DNA from: Phycisphaerae bacterium
GTDB taxonomy: Bacteria; Planctomycetota; Phycisphaerae; Sedimentisphaerales; Anaerobacaceae
DNA: 64,000 nucleotides
NCBI GenBank assembly: GCA_017993835.1
Contig: JAGOLX010000004.1
Span: forward strand, 1 to 64,000
Direction of reading: 5' to 3'
Each line of letters starts with the position of its first letter. Positions within the stretch are counted from its first letter, which is position 1. The position numbers and the translations under genes are program-made. This document shows, one piece after another, positions 35,424 to 43,465 of the stretch. The notes under the pieces were generated by a model that saw nothing but the letters and a program-made list of their open reading frames with translations, did no database searches and was not told where the DNA came from.

Positions 35424-36950
35424 TCACAGTTTCACTTCGCCGCCGCGGTCGTTGAAACACATCAGCGTGCGCTGCTCGCCGGCGAAGTCGGGCGAAGAAC
35501 GAATGATGATCCGCTTCTCGGTCGCCTGCTCGATCTGGGCGATCGCCGCTCGCTTCTCATTCTGGAGGAACTCCCCCACCTCCTTCGGGACCGTCAGTTC
35601 GATGCGTTTGATGTGGTCCCTCGATACCGCCAGGTTCAGCAGACGGATGATCTCGAGCGCCAGGGATTCGTGGCTCTTGACAAAGCCAGAGCCCGCACAA
35701 TGGGGACAAGCCAGGAACGTGCTGAACTGGAGGGAGGGCCTCATCCGCTGCCGCGTCATCTCGATCACGCCGAACCGGCTGATGTGGAGCAGCTTGGCCC
35801 GCGCCCGATCGGCCTTCATCGCGTCGCGGAATGCCCGCTCCACCTCCTTGCGGTGTTTGGCGTTTCGCATGTCGATGAAGTCGCAGACAATCAACCCGCC
35901 GAGGTCCCGCAGACGCAGTTGCCGGGCGATCTCGGTGGCCGCCTCCAGGTTGTTCTCATAGGCCGTCTGCTCAGCGTTCTTCTGCGTGCGGAACCGCCCG
36001 CTGTTGACGTCGATGGCGACCAGCGCCTCGGTCTGCTCGATCACGATCGAGCCGCCGCTCTTGAGATCCACCTCGCGAGACTGGATCTTGGCGATTTCGT
36101 CCTCGATTCCGTACTTGTGGAAGACCGGGATCTTCTCCTCGTAGAAGACGATCTTCGGCTTCAATCGCGGGGCCGAGATCGAGAGGAAATCCTTGATCTT
36201 GCGGACGGTGGCGTCCGAATCGCACACGATCCGCGTGATCTCGGGACCGAAAGTGTCCCGCAGGGCGCGAATCACGAGGTCCGACTCCAGGTAGATCTCG
36301 CCCGGCGCCTTCTCGCTTTCCATTCGGCTTTGCATCGCCCGCCAGAGACGGTCGAGGTACTTCAGATCGGCCTGGATGTCGCGTTTCGAGGCCCCTTCTC
36401 CCGCGGTGCGGATGATGAACCCATGCCCTTTCGGCGCCTTGCACTCGTCGAACACGCCCGCCAGGCGTTTCCGCTCCTCCTCGTCCTCGATCTTGTGCGA
36501 GATCCCGTAGTTCTTCATCCAGGGCATCATGACGAGATGCTTGCCCGCCAGAGCGAGATAGGTGCTCAGCGTGGGGCCCTTCGTCTTGAGACCTTCCTTG
36601 GTGACCTGGACGACGATCTCCTGGCCGCGGCGAAGGCAGTTCTGCATCGGTGGACGGTCCTTTAACGCCTGCCGTCGGCCGATGACTTCCAGCGAGTCCT
36701 TCTTGCCGCCGGGAAAATAGCGGGGATGCAGATCGCTGATGTGGAGAAAACCGTTCTTGTCCGTGCCGATATCGATGAAGGCGGCCTGAATCCCCGACTC
36801 GATATTGACGATCCTGCCCTTGTAGATGCTGCCGACATGCGTGCCGGCGCTGGCCCGTTCCACGTAGAGTTCCTCGAGTCTGCCGTCCTCGACGACGGCC
36901 ACGCGACACTCCTCGCGCTCTGCGACGTTAATCAACATCTCTCGTGCCAT
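35424..36950 (-). CDS. rng: Ribonuclease G/E family endonuclease
   Basis: 508 residues, RNase G size, without the long RNase E scaffold tail. An N-terminal S1-type RNA-binding part (HVGSIYKGRIVNIESGIQAA, HISDL) is followed by the catalytic core. The metal-binding aspartates are in VAIDVNSGRF and GGLIVCDFIDMRN. The zinc-link CPHC in FLACPHCAGSGFV indicates dimer/tetramer assembly. It processes rRNA and mRNA in the cytoplasm. ATG 36950 overlaps the end of the TIGR03936 gene by 23 nt, with GAGGATAT as ribosome site. In many bacteria an RNase G gene stands next to a TIGR03936/DUF2344 gene, as here. Confidence 0.95.
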   Translation of the reverse strand: MAREMLINVAEREECRVAVVEDGRLEELYVERASAGTHVGSIYKGRIVNIESGIQAAFIDIGTDKNGFLHISDLHPRYFPGGKKDSLEVIGRRQALKDRPPMQNCLRRGQEIVVQVTKEGLKTKGPTLSTYLALAGKHLVMMPWMKNYGISHKIEDEEERKRLAGVFDECKAPKGHGFIIRTAGEGASKRDIQADLKYLDRLWRAMQSRMESEKAPGEIYLESDLVIRALRDTFGPEITRIVCDSDATVRKIKDFLSISAPRLKPKIVFYEEKIPVFHKYGIEDEIAKIQSREVDLKSGGSIVIEQTEALVAIDVNSGRFRTQKNAEQTAYENNLEAATEIARQLRLRDLGGLIVCDFIDMRNAKHRKEVERAFRDAMKADRARAKLLHISRFGVIEMTRQRMRPSLQFSTFLACPHCAGSGFVKSHESLALEIIRLLNLAVSRDHIKRIELTVPKEVGEFLQNEKRAAIAQIEQATEKRIIIRSSPDFAGEQRTLMCFNDRGGEVKL

Positions 36951-37752
36951 CTTCTATATCCTCTGCCTCGCCCTTGGCGCGGGGCTGCTCTGGTGTGTTC
37001 TGAAGTCTGGAGGTCTCCCATACGACATGAGTCCTGCAGATCGGCCCCTCCACGTCGTCGGTCCGCAGACCGAAGAGTTGCAGGATCTCGTCAACCCGGA
37101 TCGAACCGGCATCGCCCATCGTATGCTGGACGACGAGCTTGTCCCCCTGGAGGCGAATGGACAGAAGGAAGGGCCTGACATCAATGCTTCGCACTGTCCG
37201 GCGATCTGCCGAAGCCCTCTGGACCATGCAGTGCTCGCTGTCCATCACCCTGGCGATCTCGTCTGCAAGCCGGGCCGTCAGGTCCGGATGCTCGTGGACC
37301 CGGAGGGGCAGAATGTATTCCGCCGACCGCGGCTGGAACGAGGCATTCGAGGCCGCCAGTGTCACGTCGAACACCTCGATTCCCGCCGGCAACTGGCCGG
37401 CCAGGGCCCGCATCATGGCCGCCTGGACGCCCGCAGGGCCTGACGGCGAACCCGTCATCGAGGCACCGCAGAGCCTGGCGACCAGCAGTTCGTCGTCCGA
37501 TTCCACCCCCACCGGTCTGGGCAGCGGCAGGGACAGTCGGGGGTGAGGATTGAACCCTTCGCTGTATCGCACCGGGATGTCCGCCCGGGCACAGGCCCGC
37601 TGAAACAGGCGAGCCATTTCCGCGTGAGACAGCATCGCCGCCGGCCCGACGACGCGGAACCGGATGGCGGCCGTCGCTCGCGCGGATAACGCCCCTCCCG
37701 CGCCACCTTCGGAAGAACCAAGCGAATTGTCACTCACCGTCTCGATGCCCAT
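36928..37752 (-). CDS. TIGR03936/DUF2344 (radical-SAM-linked) protein
   Basis: 274 residues. The family pattern is clear: RFRVVGPAAMLSHAEMARLF, then VRYSEGFNPHPRLSLPLPRP, then DELLVARL. In other bacteria this domain is fused to, or next to, a B12-binding radical SAM protein; none is in the window. It overlaps the start of the RNase G/E gene, suggesting a link to tRNA or RNA metabolism, but its activity is not established. The ATG at 37752 has a very close GAGGA, so a GTG 15 nt downstream is an alternative start. Confidence 0.83.
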   Translation of the reverse strand: MGIETVSDNSLGSSEGGAGGALSARATAAIRFRVVGPAAMLSHAEMARLFQRACARADIPVRYSEGFNPHPRLSLPLPRPVGVESDDELLVARLCGASMTGSPSGPAGVQAAMMRALAGQLPAGIEVFDVTLAASNASFQPRSAEYILPLRVHEHPDLTARLADEIARVMDSEHCMVQRASADRRTVRSIDVRPFLLSIRLQGDKLVVQHTMGDAGSIRVDEILQLFGLRTDDVEGPICRTHVVWETSRLQNTPEQPRAKGEAEDIEDGTRDVD

Positions 37753-37789
37753 TCCTCACATCATCCATCGCCCATCGTCCCTCTTCGAA

Positions 37790-39529
37790 TCAGAACGCCT
37801 CCGGGAGAATCTTTCTGGCCGCGTTGCGGAGATAGCCGGAGATCTGCCGCTCGGAGTTCATCGCCAGGACCTCTCTCGCCAGGTGGTTGCAGTCCTCCAT
37901 CGTGACGGACCGGATCACCTGCTTGATCTCCGGGATCATGGGCGACGTCATGGAGAGCGTTCGGACCCCCAGTCCCAGCAGGAGCATGACGTATTCCGGC
38001 TCGGAGGCGGTCTCCCCGCAGACGGAGACGTCGATCTGGGCCTTGCAGGCATCCTGGATCACCGTCCGGATCAGGCGCAGCACCGCCGGGTCGGAGGCCG
38101 AGTACAGCGTCGAAACCAGCTCGTTGCCCCGGTCCACCGCCAGCGTGTACTGGGTCAGGTCGTTTGTGCCGATGCTGAAGAAGTCCGCCTCACGGGCCAG
38201 GGACGACGCCGTCAAGGCCGCGGACGGCGTCTCCACCATGATGCCCACGTCCAGTTCCCGATTGTACGCGATTCCCTCCTCGTCCAGGTCCTCCATCACG
38301 TCGTGCAGAATCATCTTGGCCTGCATCAATTCCTGGATGTTCGTGATCAGCGGGAACATGATCTTGATATGGCCCAGGACGGAGGCCCGCAGGATGGCCC
38401 GCAGTTGGGTCTTGAACATGGCGAGGTTCTGCAGGCAGAACCGGATGGACCGCAGGCCCAGGAACGGGTTCGGCTCCGGCGCCACCCGGCGGCTCTGCGT
38501 GTATTTGTCCGCGCCGAGATCGAAGGTGCGGATGACCACGGGCTTGTCCTTGAAGACCCGCATCACCTCGGCGTACGCTTCGTACTGCTCCTGCTCGAGC
38601 GGCTCGGTAGGCCGATTGAGGTAGAGAAACTCCGTGCGATACAGGCCGACGCCTTCCCCGCCCTTCTGCAGGACGATCTGGGCCTCGTCCGGGAATTCGA
38701 TGTTGCCCAGGAGGTGCACCCGGACGCCGTCCCGCGTGACCGCGGCCTTGGTGCGAATGCCGTCGAGCTTGTGTTCGAGGGCGAGAAACTCGCGGGAGTA
38801 CGCCTCGTACTGGCGGATCGTGTCCTCGTCGGGGTTGACGATGACGATGCCGCGGTTGCCGTCGATGATCACGGGATCGCCCCCGCGAACGACCTCCGTC
38901 AGGTCCTCCAGGGCGACGACCGCGGGAATGCCGAGCGATCGGGCGACGATCGCGGTGTGGCTGGTTCGCCCGCCGGCGTCGGTGGCCATGCCTTTGACGT
39001 AGTCGCGGTTGAAGCCGGCCGTCTGCATCGGGCTCAGCTCCCGCGCAACGACCACGACCTCTTCTCGCAGGTGCAGGATGTCCTCGCGCTTGGTCCCGAG
39101 CAACTGGCGGAGCAGACGGCGCTCGATGTCGTAGATGTCCGCCGCACGCTCGCTGATGTAGGCGTCTTTGACGTGGGTGAAATGCTCGGCGATCTCCCTC
39201 AGAACGGTCGAGACCGCGTACTCGGCCGTCACGGACTCAGTGTGGATCAGATCGGTGATCTTGCGGCGCAGACTCCGATCCCGCAGGAACCGCATGTGCA
39301 CCGCGAAGATGTCCCGAATGCGCCCACCGCTGGCCTGCTCCTGGCCGGTTTCCAGCTTGGTCAACTCCTCGATGCCGTCGCGAAAAGCATTGCGAACGCG
39401 CTGGATTTCCAGGATCCTCTGAGAGGACTCGATTTCTCGCCGGGGGATGCGATAATCCTCGGAGTCGAGGATGAGCGATTTGCCGATCGACACTCCCGGC
39501 GAGACGGCTATTCCCTTCTTTATCTCCAT
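37790..39529 (-). CDS. ptsI: PTS Enzyme I (phosphoenolpyruvate-protein phosphotransferase)
   Basis: 579 residues, full length for Enzyme I. The phosphorylated histidine is H191 in GGRTSHTAIVARSLGIPAV. The PEP-binding barrel shows GVGLYRTEFLYL, RTFDLGADK and GIMVETPSA. The catalytic cysteine is in DVSVCGETAS. It transfers phosphate from PEP to HPr, encoded just upstream. No sugar permease (EIIB/EIIC) is in the window, and the only EIIA is of the nitrogen-regulatory/fructose type. A regulatory rather than sugar-uptake role is therefore likely. It starts at ATG 39529, 21 nt after the HPr stop. Confidence 0.95.
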   Translation of the reverse strand: MEIKKGIAVSPGVSIGKSLILDSEDYRIPRREIESSQRILEIQRVRNAFRDGIEELTKLETGQEQASGGRIRDIFAVHMRFLRDRSLRRKITDLIHTESVTAEYAVSTVLREIAEHFTHVKDAYISERAADIYDIERRLLRQLLGTKREDILHLREEVVVVARELSPMQTAGFNRDYVKGMATDAGGRTSHTAIVARSLGIPAVVALEDLTEVVRGGDPVIIDGNRGIVIVNPDEDTIRQYEAYSREFLALEHKLDGIRTKAAVTRDGVRVHLLGNIEFPDEAQIVLQKGGEGVGLYRTEFLYLNRPTEPLEQEQYEAYAEVMRVFKDKPVVIRTFDLGADKYTQSRRVAPEPNPFLGLRSIRFCLQNLAMFKTQLRAILRASVLGHIKIMFPLITNIQELMQAKMILHDVMEDLDEEGIAYNRELDVGIMVETPSAALTASSLAREADFFSIGTNDLTQYTLAVDRGNELVSTLYSASDPAVLRLIRTVIQDACKAQIDVSVCGETASEPEYVMLLLGLGVRTLSMTSPMIPEIKQVIRSVTMEDCNHLAREVLAMNSERQISGYLRNAARKILPEAF

Positions 39530-39550
39530 GACGGGATCTACTGAGTTTCG

Positions 39551-39898
39551 TTATCCTTTTCCCGGGGGCGGCGGCTCCCCGAACAGACGCATCTCGACCA
39601 GATCGCGCAGGGCCTCGATCGCTTTCTCCGCGTCGGGCCCTTCCGCTCGGATCTGCAGACGCGTCCCACAGGTGGCCGCCAGCATGCTCATCTGCATAAT
39701 GCTCTTGCCGTCCACCGGGATCTGGCCGTTGCTGACGGAGATCTCGCAGTCAAACCGGCTCGCCGTGTCCACGAATTGCATGGCGGGGCGCATGTGGAGA
39801 CCATCCGCATTCTTGATCTCCACCGTTGTCTGAGACACCAGTTTTTCCAAAACCTCTTCTCCCATCAGCACACCGGGACTGCCGGATGTCGCGGGCAT
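39551..39898 (-). CDS. ptsH: HPr-family phosphocarrier protein
   Basis: 115 residues; the HPr domain covers about residues 22-108, with an N-terminal extension. The phosphorylated histidine is H35 in NADGLHMRPAMQFV; the usual motif is H-A-R-P, so Met replaces the common Ala. The regulatory-serine region reads VDGKSIMQMSMLAA, which keeps a serine at the Ser46-like place. It accepts phosphate from Enzyme I and passes it to EIIA (gene upstream). An inner ATG at 39865 would give a more typical length. The C-terminus ends in a short proline/glycine tail. The gene starts 6 nt after the EIIA stop. Confidence 0.92.
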   Translation of the reverse strand: MPATSGSPGVLMGEEVLEKLVSQTTVEIKNADGLHMRPAMQFVDTASRFDCEISVSNGQIPVDGKSIMQMSMLAATCGTRLQIRAEGPDAEKAIEALRDLVEMRLFGEPPPPGKG

Positions 39899-39904
39899 CC
39901 GCGC

Positions 39905-40378
39905 TCACCACGAGGGGTTTTCATCCGCCTCGTTGAGCAGGTCTTTGAGGTCCGCCGCGTTCCGGCATTGCCGGAGGAACTTGCGGAACCTCTCTTTCTG
40001 GAGATGACGGAAGATGTTTTCCATCGCCTGCAGGTGTTTGTCGGGATTGTCGACCGGGCTGATCAGCAGGATCACCGAGTAGACAGGCTGCTCGTCCAGC
40101 GAGGCGAAGTCAATGCCGGCGGCGCTGTGTCCGACCGCCGCCACGACGCTCTTGACCGCCGTATGCTTGACGTGAGGCACAGCCACGCCTTTGCCCATGC
40201 CCGTGCTGGCCTCGTTCTCCCGCTTGATCACGGCCTTGGTCACCTCTTTGCCCGACTCGGGCGGGATCTTGCCCCCACTGACCAGGGCCGCCACCAATTC
40301 GGTGATCGCCCCGTCGCGATCCTTTGCCTGCAACTGAGGGATCGTCGCCTCGAAACACACAAACTCTTCGAACTTCAT
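39905..40378 (-). CDS. PTS EIIA domain protein (PtsN/fructose type)
   Basis: 157 residues, a single EIIA domain of the mannitol/fructose/Ntr class. The active histidine is H69 in GMGKGVAVPHVKH, preceded by KRENEASTG, and SVILLISPVDNPDKHLQ follows. With HPr and Enzyme I but no permease, it probably acts as a phosphorylation-dependent regulator like PtsN, though its target is unknown. It stands between the hibernation factor and HPr genes, an order known from nitrogen-PTS loci. The start is ATG 40378; the ribosome site is weak. Confidence 0.9.
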   Translation of the reverse strand: MKFEEFVCFEATIPQLQAKDRDGAITELVAALVSGGKIPPESGKEVTKAVIKRENEASTGMGKGVAVPHVKHTAVKSVVAAVGHSAAGIDFASLDEQPVYSVILLISPVDNPDKHLQAMENIFRHLQKERFRKFLRQCRNAADLKDLLNEADENPSW

Positions 40379-40453
40379 TCTTTGCGTCCAGCCTTAACCG
40401 TAACCGCAACCATCCACTGACACGAGAATCGCGCCAACCCCCTGGGCTCGGCC

Positions 40454-40795
40454 CTAGGCCTGAGTCGGCTTGCCAAAACCATCCCCCTCGCGAACGTGTT
40501 TGTCATCACGCTCCTTGGCCTTCTTCTTGCGAAGCTGCTGTTCGAGCTTGTGCACGGCTCCGTCGATACACGGGTAGGCATCACTGCCCGCCTCCGTCGC
40601 CACGAAGACGTTCCCATGCTCTCCCCTGGCAATGATTTCCACGCTGACCTTGTTCGTCCCATGCGTGCTGTCGACAACCACCTCCACCTGGCTGATACTG
40701 TCATAGTACCGCGGAAGCTTCGAGGTCTTCTCCTGCGCGTAGTCCCGGATGGAGTCGGTGATAGTCACGTGTTTGCCTGAGATAGTGAACTGCAA
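40454..40795 (-). CDS. hpf: Ribosome hibernation-promoting factor (HPF/RaiA family), short form
   Basis: 113 residues, the short HPF class. The pattern MQFTISGKHVTITDSIRDYA, then LPRYYDSISQVEVVVD, then DAYPCIDGAVHKLEQQLRKK is typical. It binds the 30S decoding region and stabilises inactive ribosomes during slow growth. The start codon is TTG at 40795, supported by AAGGAGACAGGAA directly upstream; no ATG fits. It is the first gene of the PTS block. A structured leader lies upstream (40913-41024). Confidence 0.9.
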   Translation of the reverse strand: MQFTISGKHVTITDSIRDYAQEKTSKLPRYYDSISQVEVVVDSTHGTNKVSVEIIARGEHGNVFVATEAGSDAYPCIDGAVHKLEQQLRKKKAKERDDKHVREGDGFGKPTQA

Positions 40796-40912
40796 TTCCT
40801 GTCTCCTTATTCAATCGAGATTGCCAATCGAACCACCCCTGCGTTCTCCCGTTCAGACAGACCATGTCCTCCTTCGGGATCGGGCACACCCAACCCGCGA
40901 ATGAAGCAACTC

Positions 40913-41024
40913 CTAGAGCGTCCTGCAATGGTCATGGACCTGTAACAACCTCACGCCGCCGGCCATCGAGTACCCCATCAGGGTCCGAGACCCGGCAAAT
41001 CGCGGCCCAAACAACGCCGATAGC
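40913..41024 (-). other. Structured leader or small upstream ORF before hpf
   Basis: Between the flippase stop (41025) and hpf the minus strand can form a GGGTC-TCG-GACCC hairpin (40981-40993). This sits within larger pairings such as CGGC/GCCG. A 21-codon frame from ATG 40978 to TAG 40913 (MGYSMAGGVRLLQVHDHC...) also lies here. It has no clear ribosome site. I cannot decide between a leader RNA, a small peptide and chance. Confidence 0.3.
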
Positions 41025-42071
41025 CTAATTTCCACCCTCCCGACAGTCAATAGAAATATCTTCCCGCGGCAGGTGGGCGCCGAGCAGGTGAACCGCGGCG
41101 CCGGGAAGCGACGCGAGCACCCAGACAAACCGCTGGCAGAATACCAAAGCCAGGACCTTCTCGTCGGGGGCCCCGGTCAGGTGGCAGAAGAGCCCGACGG
41201 TCCCCGCTTCCACAATGCCCAGGCCAGCGATGCTGATCGGCACAGCACCCACCACCCACATGACCGGGAAGACGAACAGATAGTAGTCCAGACCCGCTTG
41301 GATCCCCAGATCGCGCCCGAGGAGCCAGAAAGCCACGATCACAATACTCTGTCCGACGAACGTCAGGACCATCGTCCACAGCAACACCCAGGGCCTCGAG
41401 CAGTACGCCACGACGGCGTCCCTGACTCGTCGCAGTAAGGAGGCGCCCCGAAGACGGATGATCCCCGCCAAGCGCCCAGGTGCCGCGCGACCCGCCGGAT
41501 GGGCCAGCGAGACCGCCAGCAAGACGCCCAGGATCACAACCGCGCCAGGAATCACCCAGGGATGCTGTGAGAACCACCCTGCCCCCCCCTCCTTTGCCGT
41601 GAAGAACGCGGGGACGCGGCCCTGGAGAGACAGAACATACGTGAGAATCGCCATCAGGACCAGGCCGATCAGTCCGATAACCCGATCCACGAAGACGCTT
41701 AAAGCCCCTTCGAGGCGCTTGTTCGTGTGCTTTGTGATGTACCAAGCCTTGACGAGGTCGCCGCCGACCGATCCCGGCATGACGTTGCTGTAAAACAGTC
41801 CGAGAAAAAACAGCTTCACAGCCGCCAGAACATCGATATGGATCGATTGCGCCCGCAGCAGGAACCACCATCGGACCGCGATGACCACCTGCGCAAACGC
41901 ATAGACCGCCAGACTGAGCGTGAAATACCCCAGACTCAGACTGTGGAATACCGCGGCCAGCTTGCCCCAGTCCTGGCCGTGCAGAAGCCAGAGAATCGCC
42001 CCCGTCGCGACCGCAATCCGAGCGATCCACGAGACGTATCCTTTCTTTCCAGCGTTCTGGGCGTTGGGCAA
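41025..42071 (-). CDS. Lysylphosphatidylglycerol synthetase-like membrane protein (flippase family, UPF0104 type)
   Basis: 348 residues with about eight hydrophobic segments. Family features are [20 protein letters not shown] near residue 90 and the C-terminal [18 protein letters not shown]. Only the membrane part of MprF is present, not the soluble synthase domain, so it may move a lipid or isoprenoid-linked molecule. The start is TTG 42071, backed by GGGAGACAGG 5 nt upstream; no ATG fits. It leads the long minus-strand run and lies upstream of hpf. Confidence 0.85.
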   Translation of the reverse strand: MPNAQNAGKKGYVSWIARIAVATGAILWLLHGQDWGKLAAVFHSLSLGYFTLSLAVYAFAQVVIAVRWWFLLRAQSIHIDVLAAVKLFFLGLFYSNVMPGSVGGDLVKAWYITKHTNKRLEGALSVFVDRVIGLIGLVLMAILTYVLSLQGRVPAFFTAKEGGAGWFSQHPWVIPGAVVILGVLLAVSLAHPAGRAAPGRLAGIIRLRGASLLRRVRDAVVAYCSRPWVLLWTMVLTFVGQSIVIVAFWLLGRDLGIQAGLDYYLFVFPVMWVVGAVPISIAGLGIVEAGTVGLFCHLTGAPDEKVLALVFCQRFVWVLASLPGAAVHLLGAHLPREDISIDCREGGN

Positions 42072-42279
42072 AGCCTGTCTCCCGGAAATCCTTTCTCATA
42101 CCAAAGCATAGTCGCTAAAACGTGCCTTCGCAAGAGGTTATCATCCGAGAAGTACAGGGATGCGAACCCCGATGCGAATGGGGTCATTGACTCTTTGCGG
42201 TCCGCCGCGTACCATTTATGCTTCACGGATGAAGATCGGGGCGTGTTGCAGTTCGGCGTTCATCCCGGCCTGCACCGTC

Positions 42280-42321
42280 GAAACTCGAATAGCAAATCGC
42301 AAATGGTAGATAGTAGATCCC
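42280..42321. repeat. Array of 7-bp units before hisI
   Basis: GAAACTC, GAATAGC, AAATCGC, AAATGGT, AGATAGT, AGATCCC at a 7-nt period. The ATG at 42303, a possible hisI start, lies inside it. Related arrays are at 21626, 34377 and 42767. Confidence 0.6.
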
Positions 42322-42335
42322 AGAGGGTGTTGCCG

Positions 42336-42749
42336 TTGGAATCGAAGCAGATTGAAGAAGGTTTGGAGTTTGCACCGAAGTTCAACGCCGAGGGTCTGAT
42401 CCCGGCCATCGCCCAGGACGCCGGCACCGGCCAGATCCTCATGGTCGCCTGGATGAACCGCGAGGCCCTGGACCTGACCATCGCCACCGGCCGGGCGACC
42501 TATTTCAGCCGGTCCCGCAAGAAACTCTGGAAGAAAGGCGAAGAGAGCGGCCACGTTCAGACCGTCCGCCAGATCCTCGTGGACTGCGACCAGGATTGCC
42601 TGATCCTGAAGGTCGCGGTGGACGAGGGCCAGTGCCACGTCGGCTACCAGTCCTGTTTCTACCGGGCCGTCAAGCCCAAGAGCACGACCGACCTGGAGTT
42701 CGTCGCGCAAAAGGTGTACGATCCCGCGACCGCGTACAAGAAGAAATGA
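42336..42749 (+). CDS. hisI: Phosphoribosyl-AMP cyclohydrolase
   Basis: 137 residues from the chosen TTG. HisI opens the ring of phosphoribosyl-AMP in histidine synthesis, a zinc enzyme. Signatures are [49 protein letters not shown], and the metal/cysteine region [12 protein letters not shown] and [13 protein letters not shown]. It lacks the HisE part. AGAGGG (42322-42327) sits 8 nt before TTG 42336. ATG 42303 and GTG 42327 are alternatives, but the ATG lies in a repeat and has no ribosome site. The rest of the histidine pathway is not in the window. Confidence 0.92.
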   Translation: MESKQIEEGLEFAPKFNAEGLIPAIAQDAGTGQILMVAWMNREALDLTIATGRATYFSRSRKKLWKKGEESGHVQTVRQILVDCDQDCLILKVAVDEGQCHVGYQSCFYRAVKPKSTTDLEFVAQKVYDPATAYKKK

Positions 42750-42766
42750 CCGCTCCGCGGGAACCA

Positions 42767-42916
42767 CGAAATCCGAATGTCGAAATCCGAAACAAGCACG
42801 AATCACTAAAACCCGAAACTCAAAACGGCTCGTTCGAGGGACGCCAGCGTTTCGGCCATTTGGGTTTCGTGCTCAGAATTTGTTTCGGATTTCGTGCTTC
42901 GAGTTTCGGATTTCTC
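42767..42916. repeat. Paired inverted arrays of 7-bp units between convergent genes
   Basis: The left arm 42767-42829 runs CGAAATC, CGAATGT, CGAAATC, CGAAACA, AGCACGA and so on. The right arm 42848-42916 ends TTTCGGA, TTTCGTG, CTTCGAG, TTTCGGA. Both keep a 7-nt period and are complementary in character. Together they form a long imperfect hairpin between hisI and the tautomerase gene, a possible two-way terminator. Confidence 0.65.
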
Positions 42917-43270
42917 TTACCCGAACGTCTTCCCGTTCCACGCCCAGTTGCTGGCCGCTAGTTCCTGGAAGGTGATATAGACGCGATCCGCCGGGATGGC
43001 CAGCTCCTTCTGGAGCATCTGGCAGATCTTGCCGGCCAGGCTCTGGTTGACGGTCTTTGTCAGCCCGCCGATGGCCTTGACGGTCACCAGCGCGCTGGGA
43101 CCTGCCTGGCCACTCATCGCCATGGCCACCTTGTCCCGCACGCAGGCCATGACGTACTGCTCGGGTTTGCCCGTCCCTTCCGCGACAACCCGCGAGAGGG
43201 CGCCTGCCAACTGCTGCCTCTTCCCGGCGTCGGCCACTTCGCACGACGCATCCAATTCAATCAAAGGCAT
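42917..43270 (-). CDS. MIF/tautomerase-family protein
   Basis: 117 residues of the macrophage-migration-inhibitory-factor type, in which Pro2 becomes the catalytic base after Met removal (MPLIELD). Later strands read GKPEQYVMACVRD, GLTKTVNQSLAGKICQML and YITFQELAASNWAWNG, the last close to the MIF C-terminus. Such proteins can tautomerise phenylpyruvate-like keto/enol compounds; the natural substrate is unknown. ATG 43270 is firmly set by AAGGAGATAACG. An upstream in-frame extension to 43384 lacks a ribosome site. Confidence 0.88.
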   Translation of the reverse strand: MPLIELDASCEVADAGKRQQLAGALSRVVAEGTGKPEQYVMACVRDKVAMAMSGQAGPSALVTVKAIGGLTKTVNQSLAGKICQMLQKELAIPADRVYITFQELAASNWAWNGKTFG

Positions 43271-43465
43271 CGTTATCTCCTTTTCACCATGGACCGAGAG
43301 ATTCGTCGCCTTCACGTTACCATCGACGGCCTTGCCCGGCAAGGCGTTCCCGTCCGCCAGCGGCAAGGTGGCCGGGATTTCCATGTTGACCAGGGTTCCC
43401 CCCCCCGTAAGATGGGAATCAGCGTTGACGAGATGTTGTGGGCGATGCCAATCAGGAGACGGAGA

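Noticed and set aside
37664-39544. Long plus-strand frame opposite Enzyme I
   Set aside because: Antisense shadow; the minus strand has all Enzyme I motifs.
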